A stretch of DNA of 64,000 bases from Theropithecus gelada. Taxonomy: Eukaryota; Chordata; Mammalia; Primates; Cercopithecidae. Of the stretch, positions 10,876-24,700 are shown in pieces (the first letter of the stretch is position 1; each line of letters starts with the position of its first letter). The stretch covers positions 55,379,967-55,443,966 of the forward strand of contig NC_037670.1 in NCBI RefSeq assembly GCF_003255815.1, given 5' to 3'. A model generated the notes under the pieces. It made no database searches, was not told where the DNA came from, and worked only from the letters and a program-made list of their open reading frames with translations. The position numbers were made by a program, and so were the translations under genes.

Positions 10876-11060
10876 GAATGTGGCTGGTCTGAACTGCAAT
10901 GTGCTGGAAAGGTAAAATACAAGGTTACATTGGAAGATTTAGCTTTAAAAATGTATATGCTTTATTAACCATTACATACTAATCACATATTAAAATAATA
11001 TTTTGGATATATTGGGCTGATTAAATTGTTACAATCAATTCCACCTGTTATTCCACCTGT

Positions 11061-11354
11061 TTCTTTCTTTTTTATTTTGAGACAGAGTTGCTCTGTCACC
11101 AGGCCATAGTGCGGTGGCACAATCTCGGCTCACTGCAACCTCTGCCTCCTGGGTTCAGGCAATTCTCCTGCCTCGGCCTCCTGAGTAGCTGGGATTACAA
11201 GTGTCTGTCACCACGCTCGGCTAATTTTTGTATTTTTAGTAGAGATGGGGTTTTGCCATGTTAGCCAGGCTGATCTCGAATTCCTGATCTCAGGTGGTCC
11301 ACCACCTCATCTTCTGAACATGCAGATTACAACGGTGAGCCATTGAGCCCAGCT
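11061..11354 (-). mobile_element. AluS-like, antisense
   Basis: Complete antisense Alu from 'TTTTGAGACAGAGTTGCTCTG' to 'CCATTGAGCCCAGC'. The last 50 bp are more diverged than the rest. Confidence 0.92.
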
Positions 11355-11469
11355 CTACCATTTTTATTTTCTTTTTAATATTTGGCTACTAGAAAATTCA
11401 AAATTTACATGTAGCTCATATTTTACTGCAGAGGATTGCCTCCTTTGTGAAATCTCAGGCTGCCTGCAT

Positions 11470-11807
11470 GTATTAGTTCATTTTCACACTGCTATAAACA
11501 AATACCTCAGACTGAGTAATTTTTTTAAAGTGATTTAATTTAATCATAGTTCTACATGTCTGAGGAATCCTCAGGAAAATTACAATCATGACCATGACAG
11601 AAGGTGAAGGGAAAGCAAGGCACATCTTACTTGGTGGAAAAAGAGAGAACCGGGGATGGGGGCATGTGTGCGGGGGGAGATGCCACATTTTAAAGCCATC
11701 AGGTATCTTGAGAGCTCCCTTACTATCACAAGAACAGCATGAGGATAGTCCCCCCTAATGATCCAATCACTTCCCACCTGGTCTCTGCCCTGACATGTGG
11801 AAAACAC
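11470..11807 (-). mobile_element. MaLR (MST/THE1-type) LTR, antisense, first part
   Basis: 'TATTAGTTCATTTTCACACTGCTATAAA' followed by 'AATACCTCAGACTGAGTAATTT' is the reverse of the MaLR LTR 3' end. It continues through 'TGATCCAATCACTTCCCACC' and is then interrupted by an Alu. These LTRs are non-autonomous ERV3-class elements. Confidence 0.85.
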
Positions 11808-12141
11808 AATTTATTTTATTTTATTTTATTTTATTTTATTTTATTTATTTATTTATTTTCGAGACCGAGTCTTGCTCTTTCACCCAGGCTGCAGTGCAGT
11901 GGCACGATCTCGGTTCACTGCGAGCTCCACCCCCCGGGCTCAAGCGATTTTTCTGCCCCAGCCTCCTGAGTAGCTGGGACTACAGACGCCCGCAAACCAC
12001 CCTGGCTAAGTTTTGTATTTTTAGTACGGACGAGGTTTCACCATATTGGCCAGGCTGGTCTTTAACTCCTGACCTCGTAATCCACCAGCCTCGGGCTCCC
12101 AAAGTGCTGGGATTACAGGCCTGAGCCACCACGCCTTGCCA
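11808..12141 (-). mobile_element. AluS-like, antisense, inserted in a MaLR LTR
   Basis: A (TTTTA)n/(TTTA)n tail at 11808-11857 precedes a full antisense Alu ending 'CACGCCTTGCC'. LTR sequence lies on both sides, so the Alu is younger than the LTR. Confidence 0.94.
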
Positions 12142-12197
12142 TGAATTACAATTTGAGATGAGATCTGGGTGGAGCCACAGAGCCAAACCATGTCACT
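12142..12197 (-). mobile_element. MaLR LTR, antisense, second part
   Basis: 'AATTACAATTTGAGATGAGATCTGGGTGG' then 'CACAGAGCCAAACCATGTCA' is the reverse of the MaLR LTR 5' end, completing the element that starts at 11470. It lies only about 300 bp upstream of the zinc-finger gene's promoter. Confidence 0.85.
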
Positions 12198-12419
12198 GCA
12201 AAGGATCCGCAGTAAAGAAGGTCATAAAATCTGAAATTTTAAAAAAATTGTCATTTTTTTTAGTTTATGAATAACTATATTATATATCATTTACAAATGC
12301 ATATTACGTTTTACAGAAGGTTAAATGCAAATGTCTTCTAGAGTTGGCCTGTCTCAGATCAGGGAAGAAGCCTTGGCTGTAAAGGTTGCAGTCTAACCTG
12401 TTATTTTTTGCTTGGTTTA
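12198..12419. other. Unassigned DNA between MaLR LTR and promoter
   Basis: AT-rich, with no repeat or gene recognised. Confidence 0.4.
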
Positions 12420-12600
12420 GCCCAGTGTCTGATCACATTTTTCGTCACTCAGGGCATGAAGGGTGGATCCTGAAACCTTATCCAATCAGGAGCAATGGAT
12501 TAGAAATTGTCCAATCAGGCATGCAGCGGGAGAGAACAGGACGCTTCCGTAATTTTCCGGGTCGTTTGCGTTTCTCTGCGTCCAGAGCTCCAGTTCTTCT
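12420..12600 (+). promoter_or_regulatory. Probable promoter of the KRAB-ZNF gene
   Basis: Two identical CCAATCAGG boxes lie 29 bp apart (12482-12490 and 12511-12519). They are followed by GC-richer DNA with CpGs and two TTCCG cores (about 12545-12560) that resemble ETS sites. No TATA box was seen. The position directly upstream of the first exon and the resemblance to first exons of ZNF91-type genes support the call. The transcription start cannot be fixed from sequence alone. Confidence 0.65.
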
Positions 12601-12714
12601 CCTTACTGCTCTGCTTCCTCCGCTCCTAGAGTCCAAGCCACTGTGGCCTTGTGTCCTGCAGGTATTCGCAGATTTATGGCTAAAAGACCGGGACACCCTG
12701 GAAGCCGAGAAATG
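12560..12714 (+). CDS. KRAB-ZNF exon 1 (5' UTR plus start codon)
   Basis: The exon ends AAATG|GTGAGT: the initiator ATG is at 12712-12714 and a consensus donor GT at 12715-12716. Only the methionine is encoded here, the usual arrangement in ZNF91-type KRAB genes, where exon 2 then begins the KRAB-A box in phase 0. Preceding text such as 'CTCCGCTCCTAGAGTCCAAGCC' and 'GTGTCCTGCAGGTATTCGC' resembles the family's conserved 5' UTR. The 5' boundary given is approximate. Confidence 0.75.
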
Positions 12715-15700
12715 GTGAGTGGTGGGTCTGTCATCGTGAGAGAGGGCTGGGGGCTGGTTGGAACCGGCTGAAAGTGGCTGTAGCAGGACCCAAACTTCCT
12801 CGCAGTCAGCTCTGGAGTCTCAGGACCCAAATCCTCCTTGGCCCAGGTGGGCTCTTAGTCTCCTCCAGACATAATATGGTGCCTGGGCCAGCGGCTGGGA
12901 CCCTGGGAGTTCTGTCTTTTTCCTCTGCAGTGGCTTTGCCCTGGGCTGGAGCCCTCTCTGGGCAGCTCCGCACTCCCAGCGCCTCATCTCACCCAGATTG
13001 TGCATGGGTGGAAAAGTCATCAGGGCAGAGTCCTGACTCAGGGTGTGGGATTCATAAGTGGAAAAAGTTGTGGTCCCTGAGGTCCCTAGTTCCTCATTTT
13101 TCCTTTTAGAAATGTATGGGAATCACTGTAAAAATATTAGACAATTTGATCAAAATGTGATTCAAGAATCATAGAGCGCCCAGCTATGGTTTGTGGGTTG
13201 TGGTCCATGGGAGAGGCTTGAAGAAGTCTGTTATAAGTTGCATGATGAAGCAAACCAAATTCAGTAACTGCTTTGGTAAAGTTATGTAGTTTCCTTATTT
13301 GTAAGATCCAGGTGAAAATTTCTTGGTTATGTCATCACACATTAATTAGCAGTCTGTGGTTGACTAGGCCTGAATTTTTTTCTTCAATGTAATAATTTCC
13401 AAGAAATGCAATTTTTTTTTATGAGGGAGTCTCGCTTTGTTGCCCTTGCTGGAGTGCAGCGGCGCAATCTCGGTTCACTGCAACCTCTGTCTGCCGGGTT
13501 CAATTATTGTCGCGCCTCAGGCTTCCGAGTAGCTGGGATAACGGGTGCCCGCCACCGTGCCCGGCTAATTTTTGTGTTTTCAGTGGAGACGGGGTTTTAC
13601 CATGTTGGCCAGGGTGCTCTCGAACTCCTGACCTGAAATGATGTGCCCTTCTTGGCCTCCCAAAGTGCTGGGATTACAGGCGTGAGCCACCACCCCGGCC
13701 ACAGAGATACATTTGAGTTAGATTTTTGTTTTTTTAAGTGAGAGCCGAGAAAAGTCAATCCACCTTGGTCCAATTGCCTGCTGTTTAAATATTTGCCTGT
13801 GGAAAGCCACAGGAAACTGGCTTTCCCTTGCTGTTATTTTTATTTATTTATTTATTTTGAGACAGAGTCGCTTTGTCACTCAGGCTGCAGTGCAGTGGTG
13901 AGATCTCAGTTCACTGCAACCTCCATCTCCTGGGTTGAAGTGATTTTCCTGCCTCAGCCTCTCGAGTAGCTGGGATTAAAGGCACCGGCCACCACGCCCA
14001 GCTACTTTTTGTATTTTTAGTAAAGAGAGAGTTTTGCCATGTTGGCCAGGCTGGTCTCAAACTCCTGGCCTCAAGTGATCTGCCCGCCTTTGCCTCTCAA
14101 AGTGCTAGGATTACAGGAATAGGCTATTGCAGGCAGCCTGCATTTTTCAACTGTGCCTTTTTCTTTCTTTCTTTCTTTCTTTTTAAGACGGAGCCTCATT
14201 CTGTCACCCAGGCTAGAGTGCGGTGGCTCCATCTTGCCTCATTACAACCTCCGCCTCCCTGGTTCAAGTAATTATCCTGCCTCAGCCTCCTGAGTAACTA
14301 GGATTACAGGCCCACACCCAGCTACTTTTTGTATTTTTAGTAGAGATGGGGTTTCGCCATGTTGGCCAGGCTGGTCTCAAATGCCTGACCTTAGATGATC
14401 CGCCTGCTTGGCCTCCCAAGTGCTGGGATTACAGGCGTGAGCCACCACGCTGGGCCTCAACTGTGTCTTAAACAAGGTCTTGAGTCAATTTCCCTGTTCT
14501 CACAGACTAACTGGCCTGCAGTAAAATATTAAATTTCCAGTTCCATCTGACATTCCAAAATGCCAACTTTTCTAACTCACATTATTACCTATTTGTCCTT
14601 TCTTGTATGTTTCAGACACAGTACTTACACTAATTATTTTTTTTTTAAAGTCATTGGATGACACTTAAAAAGTGCCATTCAATGCTTTGTAAAAAAAAGT
14701 TTGCCATTTATAAATATTTCACATAAGAAGAAAGCAGAGGTCGGGTGCTATATACCCCATCTTTCCCAAATTTTTTTTTTTTTTTTTCTTATACATCTTT
14801 TCCATTTCACTGTTTCTTGGTTGCATGTTTTATAGTAAACTGGTTAACGTAAGTACAGGATTTTGCAGAATTTTGTGAGTATCTTTATCAAATTATTGAA
14901 CTTGAGGGACATTATGGGAGTCCCCAGTTTATATAGAGTAGCTGAGAAGCATAGATGGGTCCCTGGGATTTGTGACAGGCGTGTGCAGTGAGGGCGATAT
15001 GGTGACACTGAGCTCTGAATTATGGTCCGTGCCGACTCTGGGTGGTATCAGGATGGAAATGTTAGACAAAATGTTGGTGTTAAAAAATTGCTTGGTGCCA
15101 GCCTGGCCAACATGGTGAAACCCCATCTCTACTAAAAATACAAAAATTAGCCGAGCCTGGTGACAGGTGCCTGTAATCCCAGGTGTCAGAAAAGAGATAT
15201 TACAGAGGCTTGGCCTGGAGGGGGACTCTGGGCGTCTGGTAAGGGGAGGCTCTGTTCTCCTGCACACAGGCTGTCACACTGCACATTGTCTTGTGATTCT
15301 AGGTCTCCTCTCAGGGTGAAAAAAACTAAAAACTTAGAGAAAAGGAACTGTGATAACTGACCTCCTTTCAGAGCTGCCACCACGTGATTCTCACCCATTC
15401 ACAGACAGACCCACTAGACATTGATGCGTCCACACCCCTCCCAGGACTAGGCACCACCCTCAAGAATTCTACCACAGCGCTTTTGTTTTTAGTGCTTCTT
15501 GCCAAAATCCAACCAAAGTGCCTACAAGTTTCCTGGCATATCCTCAACCCCAGAAACTGAATCTGCAGTAGCACCTGTTTCCTCCACTAATGTAGAGGTC
15601 CGTACCACTTGATCATGGTCTAATCTGCCTGCATGGACACAGGACTAAATCAGAGTATAGCCACACGTGGACCACTGTCTGTAGCATAAGCCAGTCCTAC

Positions 15701-15729
15701 CACTGACCTTGCACTCTTTCCCACACACG

Positions 15730-15762
<33 letters not shown>

Positions 15763-18700
15763 GAGGGGGGCTTGCTCTGTCACCCAGGCTGGAGTGCAGT
15801 GGTGTGATNNNNNNNNNNNNNNNNNNNNNNNNNNNNNNNNNNNNNNNNNNNNNNNNNNNNNNNNNNNNNNNNNNNNNNNNNNNNNNNNNNNTTTTTTTTT
15901 TTTGAGATGGAGGCTTGCTCTGTCACCCAGGCTGGAGTGCAGTGGTGTGATCTTGGCTTGCTGCCACCTCCACCTCCCAGGTTCGAGAGACTCTCCTGCC
16001 TCCCTCCTGAGTAGCTGAAATTATAAGTGCGTGCCACCACGCCCGGCTAATTTTTGTATTTTTAATAGAGACAGGGTTTCACCATGTTGGCCAGGTTGGT
16101 CTCGAACTCCTGGCCTCAGGTGATCTGCCTGCCTCAGCCTCCCAAAGGGTTGGGATTATGGGTGTGAGCCACTGCGCCCGGCCAAATTTTTTTTCTTTTA
16201 CCTTTTATTTTGGGTTCAAGAGTATATGTGCAAGTTATATAGGTAAAATCATATCATGAAGTTTTTGTGTACAGATTCTTTTATCACTCAGGACCTAAGC
16301 ATAGTACCCAACAGATTTTTTTTTTCCTGATTTTCTTCATCCTCTGACCCTTCACCCTGTACTGGGCCTCAGTGTCTGTTCTCTTATTTGTGTCCACGTT
16401 TTCTCATTATTTTGCTCCCACTTATAAGTGACAACATACAGTATTTGATTCTCTATTCCTGCACTAGTTTTCTAAAAATAACGGTCTCCTGCTCCATTCA
16501 TGTTGCTGCAACTGACATCATGATGTTCTTTCTTATAGCTGCATCATGTTTCATGGTGTGTACATACCACGTTTTCTTTATCCAGTCTACCACTGAAGAC
16601 ATACAGGTTTATGTCTTGTTTTTTGTAAATAGTGCTGTAATAAACATATGCATGCATGTGTCTTTATGGTAGAATAACTTACATTCATTGGTAATATTCC
16701 CAGTTGTGGCATTGCTGGGTCAAATGGTAATTCTGTTTTCAGGTTACTGAAAAATTGCCAAACTGTTTTTCTCAATGGTTAAACAAATTTATACGCTCAC
16801 CAGCAGGATATAAGCATTCCATTCTTCCATAACCTCACAAGCATCTGTTGTTTTTGGACTTTTTAGTCTGATTGTGTTTATATGAATTATTTCTTTTTTC
16901 TTCATTAATCTAGTGTTTTATCTATCATTAATTTTTTCATAGAATCAACTTCTGGTTTCATTGAACTTTTTTTTTGAGACAGAGTTTCACTCTTTTGCCC
17001 CTGGAATGCAGTGGCGTAATCTCGGCTCACTGCAAACTCCGCCTTCTGGTTTCAAGCAATTCTCCTGCCTCAGCCTCCTGAGTAGGTGGGATTGCAGGTG
17101 CCCACCATCACGCCCAGCTAATATTTGTATTTCTAGTAGACACGGGATTTCACCATGTTGGCCAGGCTGGTCTCAAACTCCTGACATCATGATCTGCCCG
17201 TCTCGACCTCCCAAAGTTCTGGGATTATAGGTGTGTGCCACTGTGCCTGGCCCATTAAACTTTGTATGGTTATTTATGTCTCACCTTCTACATTGCAGCT
17301 ATCATTTTGGCTATTTCTTGTCTTTTGCTAGCTTTGAAGTTAGTTTGCTCTTACTTTTGGAATTCTTTTAATTATGATGTTAGATTTGTAAATTGAGATC
17401 TTTCTAACTCTTTGATGTGGATGTGTAGTGTTATACATTTTGTTCTTAACACTGCCTTAGCTGTGACCCAGAGCTTCTGGTATGTTGTATTTCAGCTCTA
17501 ATTACTTCCAAAACTTTTTTTATTTCTGCCTTAATTTCATTATTTACAAAATAGCCATTTGGAAGTTGATTATTCAATTCTTATGTAATTGTATCATTTC
17601 GGATGTTTTTTATATTGATTTATTGTTCTATACATTTTCTTTTAAAAATTAATGATGCAGACACATAAGAAATAAAACTGCTGTGCTCTTAATCTAAATG
17701 CTAAAAATTATTCAACACTTAGTAGCAACTCCCAGAGTGCTATGAAAATTAAATCACATTATGTGTTATTCCCCGTAGTGTTCTGTGACATGCTCCTGAG
17801 CACATAGTACCTGCTTAATAAACGTTTTATTAGTACATGTGTACACATTTCCCAAGTGCAGACTTACTCAGACATTGCTGCCTTCTGTTTTCTCTGTAAA
17901 CTGAAAAAAGCCAACAAAAAATATAATATTTCAGGGTGGAGATTGGTTGTCTTTATTTGTATCACAAGTATGTGTATTGTGACAGACGTGGCGGGTGTAA
18001 GGGACTCTTTGCTGTGCCTGCTTTCTCTCGCTAATGCTAATAATGTGTCTGGGAAAGCACAATCAGCATTTACAGGGGACTTGTTGAAAAAGCCCATTCC
18101 TGGACCCTTTTGGATCCTGAAGAATCACTTTGCATAAAGCAGGGCCGAGATTACCAAGTGATTTATAAACTTGAGGAGTTCAAGATACATTCAGGAGAGT
18201 TTAGTTCAACCTTCGCATCTGAGGAAGGCTGCACTGCCTGCCCTGTTTCCGTTTGGTAGGAAGAGGTCAGTGCAGTTCATGCTGCCATTATGTAAAGAAA
18301 TTTGCTGATGTCCGATACGGGAGGGCAGGGAAAAAGAAACTTATACTTTAATAGTTATGGAGAAGCTCGTTGTTCTGTCATTGCTCTTAAATCTTTTCAG
18401 TTATACGCAACAAAAATGGGTGAGTGTTTTCAGCAAGTCTCAGTCTTTCTGCCCGTGGGTGTGTGTGGTGGTAGCAGGTGAATAGATTGTGCTTTAAAGG
18501 CGTATTCTCAAGATGCAGATTTGATATGTCGAGAGCATCTTATCTGAAAATACATTTCAGAGAAAGAGGAGGAAAAGGAAAGAATCACTTTTTCTCAGGT
18601 GAGCATGTCTCAGATCAAGAGCAGTGTCTGGGCCACGCGTGGTGGCTTACACCTGTAATCCCAACACTTAGGGAGGCTGAGATGGGTGGATCACAAGGTC

Positions 18701-21700
18701 AGGAGTTTGAGAACAGCCTGACCAACATGGTGAAAATCCGTCTCTATTAAAAATACAAAAATTAGCCGGGCATGGTAGTGCACACCTGTAATCTCAGCTA
18801 CTCAGGAGGCTAAGGCAGGAGAATTGCTTGAACCCAGGAGGTGGAGGTTGCAGTGAGCCAAGATCGCACCACTGCACTCCAGCCTGGTCGACAGAGCAAG
18901 ACTCTGTCTAAAAAAAAAAAAAAAAAAAGCAGTGTCCACTCTGCCTTTTGGAATGCCATGTGTTCAGAACTTGCAGATGTTTACTTCTCTGCTTGTGTTG
19001 TTTATACCTAATGAGTTTGTTTCAATTATTTTTTGCTATTTTTATGATAGTCTAGGGGTTCTGAAAAAAATTTTTTTTTCTGTATAGCATAGCCTTCTCT
19101 TTTTGTTGTTTTGTTTTGTTTGTTTGAGTTTTCACTCTTGTGCCCCAGGCTGGAGTGCAATGGCACAATCTCAGCCCACTGCAACCTCCTCCGCCTTGCG
19201 GGTTCAAGTGATTCTCCTGCCTCAGCCTCTCTATTAGCTGGGATTACAGGTGCTCACCACCACGCCCAGCTAATTTTTGTATTTTTAGTAGAGACAGGGT
19301 TTCACCATGTTGGCCAGGCTGGTCTCAAACTCCTGACCTCAGGCAATCCGCCCACCTCAGCCCCACAAAGTGCTGGGATTACAGGCACCAGCCACCGTGC
19401 CCGGCCATACCAAGCCTTCTAGGTATTTTCTTCATCTTGGATTCTTGTATGCCATGTAGAATTCTCACCACAAATTTATGAACTGCAATATTTAAAATGT
19501 TACCATCGTAGCTGTTGAACATGAGAAGGTGTAAATACTCAATATTTCTATTGGGGAAACACAGTTGTCTTTGGATATTAATGAAAAGTGAAACATGTCT
19601 TGTTGAAGTTTCATCTGTGTGCTCTATTAGTTCCATGCAGAACAGGATTTAGAAAATGCTCACATAAACAGGATGGCATTTATTATCCAGAAAGTTCTGA
19701 AAAAACTATTAGGAGATACTTGCTTTCTAGGCTGCTAAAGAAAGGCTACTTAATGTTACTATTAAAAATTATAGAACAGGGAAGTTGTCTGTATCTTCAA
19801 CTTTGCATAAAACTGGTGTTTCTTTATAATTAAAATGGGCCAGGTGCAGTGGCTCATGCTAGTAATCCCAGCACTTTCGGAGGCCAAGGTGGGTGGATCA
19901 CCTGAGGTTAGGAGTTCAAGACAAGCCTGGCCAACGTGGAGAAACCCCATCTCTACTAAAAATACAAAAATTAGCCATGCATGGTGGCACACACCTGTAA
20001 TCCCAGCTACTTGAGAGGCTGAGGCAGGAGAATCACTTGAACCCAGGAAGCATAGTTTTCAGTGAGCCAAGATCACGCCACTGCACTCCAGCCTGGGCAA
20101 CAGAGCGAGACTTGGTCTCCAAAAAGAAAAAAAGAAAAAAGAAAAGGAAAAAGTAGACATGTCCATATTGATGCTCTTAATTTAATAATTTATCGTCCAG
20201 AAAATTATCATACCTACAGTGGTATTGTGGATTGTCTGCTATCCTCTTTTCTCAGAGTTAGAGAATACTTCAGTGTTAAAAATTATCATTGAATAATTTT
20301 AGTCACTCTTATAAGTGAGAAACACTTCTTTTTACTCTTGAGTCAAATAAAAATCTCTGCCTGTGGCCATGTGGTGAGTGTTTGTGTGTTCATGAGTGTT
20401 TTTTGTTGTTTTTTGTTTTTTTTTCAGGGACTGTTGACATTCAGAGACATAGCTATAGAATTCTCTCTGGAGGAATGGCAATGCCTGGATAGTGCTCAGC
20501 GGAATTTATATAGAGATGTGATGTTAGAGAACTACAGAAACCTGGTCTTCCTGGGTGAGGATAACTTCGATACACAATTCCTAATATATTGCCTTTCTCT
20601 CTTTTCTAAGATGATTTTGGTAATTTCTGCTTTGCATGAATGAATTTTAGCTCTCCGATTTTAAGAAAATCTTGGGGATTCATTGGTGTAGAACAAATTC
20701 TTCAAGACGTTTTATTTTGACCTGAACTTTTCCCTTTCCTGAGCTTATGTATCTCTCGCTCTAGGTTAGTGGCAATTCCAAAAATGTCGTGGCGTAAAAT
20801 AGCGTTGCCCATGCCTTAGAATTCAGTTGCCACCACCAATTTTTGATTCAGCAATACTGAGTAGAGAAATTAAGGACCTACACATTTAAAATACTTTCTA
20901 AATAGTTAAAAAGTTCTATTATGACCAATATTAATTTTCTAGAATTTTCTAGTATATCCTCTTTACTAAGCATAATACTAATTTGGTAATTAAAGAATTC
21001 AGCAAGATTTATCTTACTTTTTTTTCTTAATAAATCAGGTATTGCTGTCTCTAAGCCAGACTTGATCACCTGTCTGGAGCAAAATAAAGAGCCTCGGAAT
21101 ATAAAGAGAAATGAGATGGTATCCAAACACCCAGGTAAGTGAGAGTGAATGAAGCAGATGACACAGATGAGAGATACACAAATCAAGGAGGAAGCCAGTC
21201 CTTAAAATGTGGTTTGGGGAGATGTGATTCTATGGAAAGAGATTCTGAGAAGCCCGAGTCATTTTTTACTTTTGCTCTCAGATAGTGATACCTTCTGCCC
21301 CATGCTTTTAAATTCTCTACGGATTCTACTTTCACTTCAGAAATCTTTCTTCAAGTTCAGCCAAAGTTTTCTTTGTGGCTTATCAGGGACTGCATAAACT
21401 GCTTTTCCATTGCTTTTGGAGTACACTAATATCTGCATATTTTTGAGAAACTCTGTTAAACCATTAAAAATTTTTTTGTGTCATGTCTAAAATGTGTGAG
21501 AATAGTAGTTTCTGTTTCATTTGTGGTTGTCTATTTTTCTGCACATGCCATTCCGTTTTCATTACTATAGACTTGAAATATAGTTTAAAGTTTTTTATAA
21601 TTTTTTTATTTTTTAATTTTTATCCATGTATTTATTTATTTATTTAGAGGTTGGGTTATGAGACTTACTGTGGGGGGATATGCAAGCAGGATACCTCTTA

Positions 21701-24700
21701 TGTCTTCATTTTACTATGTTGCATATTTTAGATATAGATTCATGAATAGAATTGCTGTGTTGTATAATTTCATTTAGAATTATTCGAAGAACATTCATGA
21801 TACTTTTTATGATAGTTGCATCTTTTTTCTCATCAACAACTTGAATAGGTTTCAATTTCTTTACATCATCTACATAGTTGGTGTTTTTGAAAAAATTTAT
21901 AGTGGCCATTCTAATTGATATAAGGTAATTTTGTTTTGTATTGTGATTTTGTTTTGCATTTTTCTATAAATTATTAATTTTGTGCAACCTTTCAAATAGT
22001 TATTCCCATTTGTGTAACTTTTTAAATTAAAATTTAGTTTAATCATTTGTCCATTTCTTTCTTTCTTTCTTTCTTTTTTTTTTTTTTTGAGACTGAATTT
22101 TACTCTTGTTGCCCAGGCTGCAGTGCAGTGGTACAATTTTGGCTCAGGGCAACCTCTGCCTCCCGGGTTCAAACGATTCTCCTGCCTCAGCCTCCTGAGT
22201 AACTGGGATTATAGGAATGTGCCACCATGCCCGGCTAATTTTGTATTTTTAGTAGAGATGGGGTTTTGCCATGTTGGTCAGGTTGGTCTCAAACTCCTAG
22301 CCTCAGGTGATCTGCCCACCTCGGCCTCCCAAAGTTCTGGGATTACAAGAATGAGCCACCACGCCCAGCTTGCTTGACCATTTCTAAATCAAGTAATTCA
22401 GTTATCGTTGTCTACTTCTAGGTGTTGTTTATAAATTCTCAATATTAAGTTTTATCACATGTGATTTTCAAATATTGTCACCCATTTCGTGGGTGGCACT
22501 GTCACTCTATTAAATGTGTTATTTGATTACAGAAATTTTGAAGTTTAGTCCAGTTAAATTTTTGTGTTCTTCTCTTTGTTGCTCATGCATTTGATGGCAT
22601 GTCTAAGAAAATGGTGCCAAGACCAATGTCATGTCTTTCCACTATATTTTTTTCTAAGAATTTCATTAGTTTTTTTTCAGTCTAAGTATTTTGTTTAAAA
22701 TATTTTTTGTATATGATGCAATTAAAGCATCCAAGTTTATTTCGTCAATATAGATATCCAGTTTTCAACATTATCTGTTGAAGGGATGATATTTTCTCCA
22801 TTGTCTGCTGATGGCAACTTTGTGGCAGATTATTTGGTCATGCACAGAAGAGTTCATTGCTGGTCTCCCTATTTTGTTCTGTCATGTCTTTATCTGTCTT
22901 TGTGTGGATACCACAGTTATTGTTATTGTTGCTTTTTATTATGTTTTAAAATTAAGAAGTATAATGCCTCTGTTTTTCATGTTTCTCTAGATATAGTTCA
23001 AAATAAATTTTAAAAATTTTAAACTATTTCAGGAATAAATATACTTTTGGAATTTTGATACAGATTATATTAAATTTGTTAACCACTGTGAGTTATATTG
23101 ACAACTAAGTTGTCACTTAACTATTTTGACCCTCAAGCAAAAATATTAAATTAAGTTAAATTATTTGACCTGTGCAAGAATACATTCAAGAGTGTGTTTA
23201 TTTCCATATATTTTTTATTTGCCTATTTTACCTTTTTTCTTTTTGGCTTTATTCAGTTTTGGCTAGAAAAAAATAGGCTGTATGATTTTGCTGTTCTTAA
23301 TTTTTTTTTTACACAGGGTTTCTCACTCTGTTGCCCAGACTCTAATGCAGTAGCACTATCTTGGCTCACTGCAGCCTAAACCTCTTGGACTCAAGTAATC
23401 CTTCCACCTTGGCCTCCTGAGTGACTGACACTACAGACCTACCCCACCATGCCCAGCTAATTTTTAATTATTTGTAGAGACAGGGTCTCGCCATGTTCCC
23501 AAGGCTGGTATCAAGCTTCTTGCCCCAAGTGATCCTTCCACCTTGGCCTCCCGAAGTACTGAGATTGCACCTGTGAGCCACTGCACCTGGCTCATCTTTT
23601 GAAATTTACTAAGACCTATGTATTCTAACAGAATATACCGGGTGCAAATAAGAATATTGTGTACCCACTTGCTTTTGACTGGGGAGTTCTGTACGTGTCT
23701 GTTTAGCCTAGTTGATTTTATAATATGGTGTAGATGTTTGTGCCCTCCAAATCTCATGTTGAAGTGTAATCTCCAGTGTTGGATGTGGGGCCTAATGAGA
23801 GGTGTTTGCATCATGGAGACAAATCCCTCATGAATGACTTGGCACAATCCCCTTGGTAATCATAGAGGGCTCCCTCTATTAATTCACATGAGAGCTGGTT
23901 GCTTAAAGGAACCTGGCTCCTCCACCTCACACTCGCATCATCTTTCACCATGTGACATGTTTGCCTTCCACTATAATTGTAAGCTTCCTCATATCCTCAC
24001 CAGAAGCAGATGCTGGCATATACATCTTGTACAGTCTACTCAACTGTGAACCAAAGAAGTCTTTTTCTTTATAAATTACTCAGTCTCAGTTTATTTTCTA
24101 TAGTAATGCAAAATGAATTCATACACAATATAAGGTTCTTCAGGTTTTCTGTTTTTTTAATCGATTTTTTATTTCAATTTTTTATTTATTATTGAAAGTG
24201 AGGTCTTAATGTTTATAATTTTATGTTGCTATTTTGTTTCTTGCTTCATTTCTATCAATATTTGCTTTATATATTTTGAAGCCCTGATCTTATATATGCA
24301 TGTACATATAGATAGACATAATAGTTATAGATTCCTAGTAAATGGACTCATTTTACCATTATATAATATCAATCTTTGTTTCATGTTAGTAATTCATTCA
24401 TTTTCTTTTGTGTGTCTATAAAGATTTTTTCTTTGTGCTACATTGGAGATTTTATAACACCTCTAAATGTTACCACAGTATTTTTTAAACTGGTAAAAAA
24501 AAATGACTTCAGTTGCATAGAAAAATTTGTCCTCATTTTATCTACCCTATACATCTTATTGATGTTGATAATTATATCTTTTTATGTTTTATGTTTATTT
24601 TTATACTTGTATCTTTCAAATTTTAAAGAATAACTAAAAATGTTTTCTGCATGATCACGATAATGCCGCAGAATTTTATTTTTTGTATATGCATATGTTT

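Noticed and set aside
12386..12718. A 110-codon frame in the ZNF promoter and first exon
   Set aside because: It is upstream of the KRAB start and in another phase; the region matches a 5' UTR, and the family starts at the ATG next to the donor.
19111..19422. Alu-derived frames of about 70-110 codons throughout the window
   Set aside because: Antisense Alus regularly show open frames ('LSPRLECSG', 'VSQAGVQW'); none has a splice context that would make it an exon.
20338..20643. A 101-codon frame reading through the KRAB-A exon
   Set aside because: It extends into introns on both sides. The canonical acceptor (20427) and donor (20555) bound the exon exactly.
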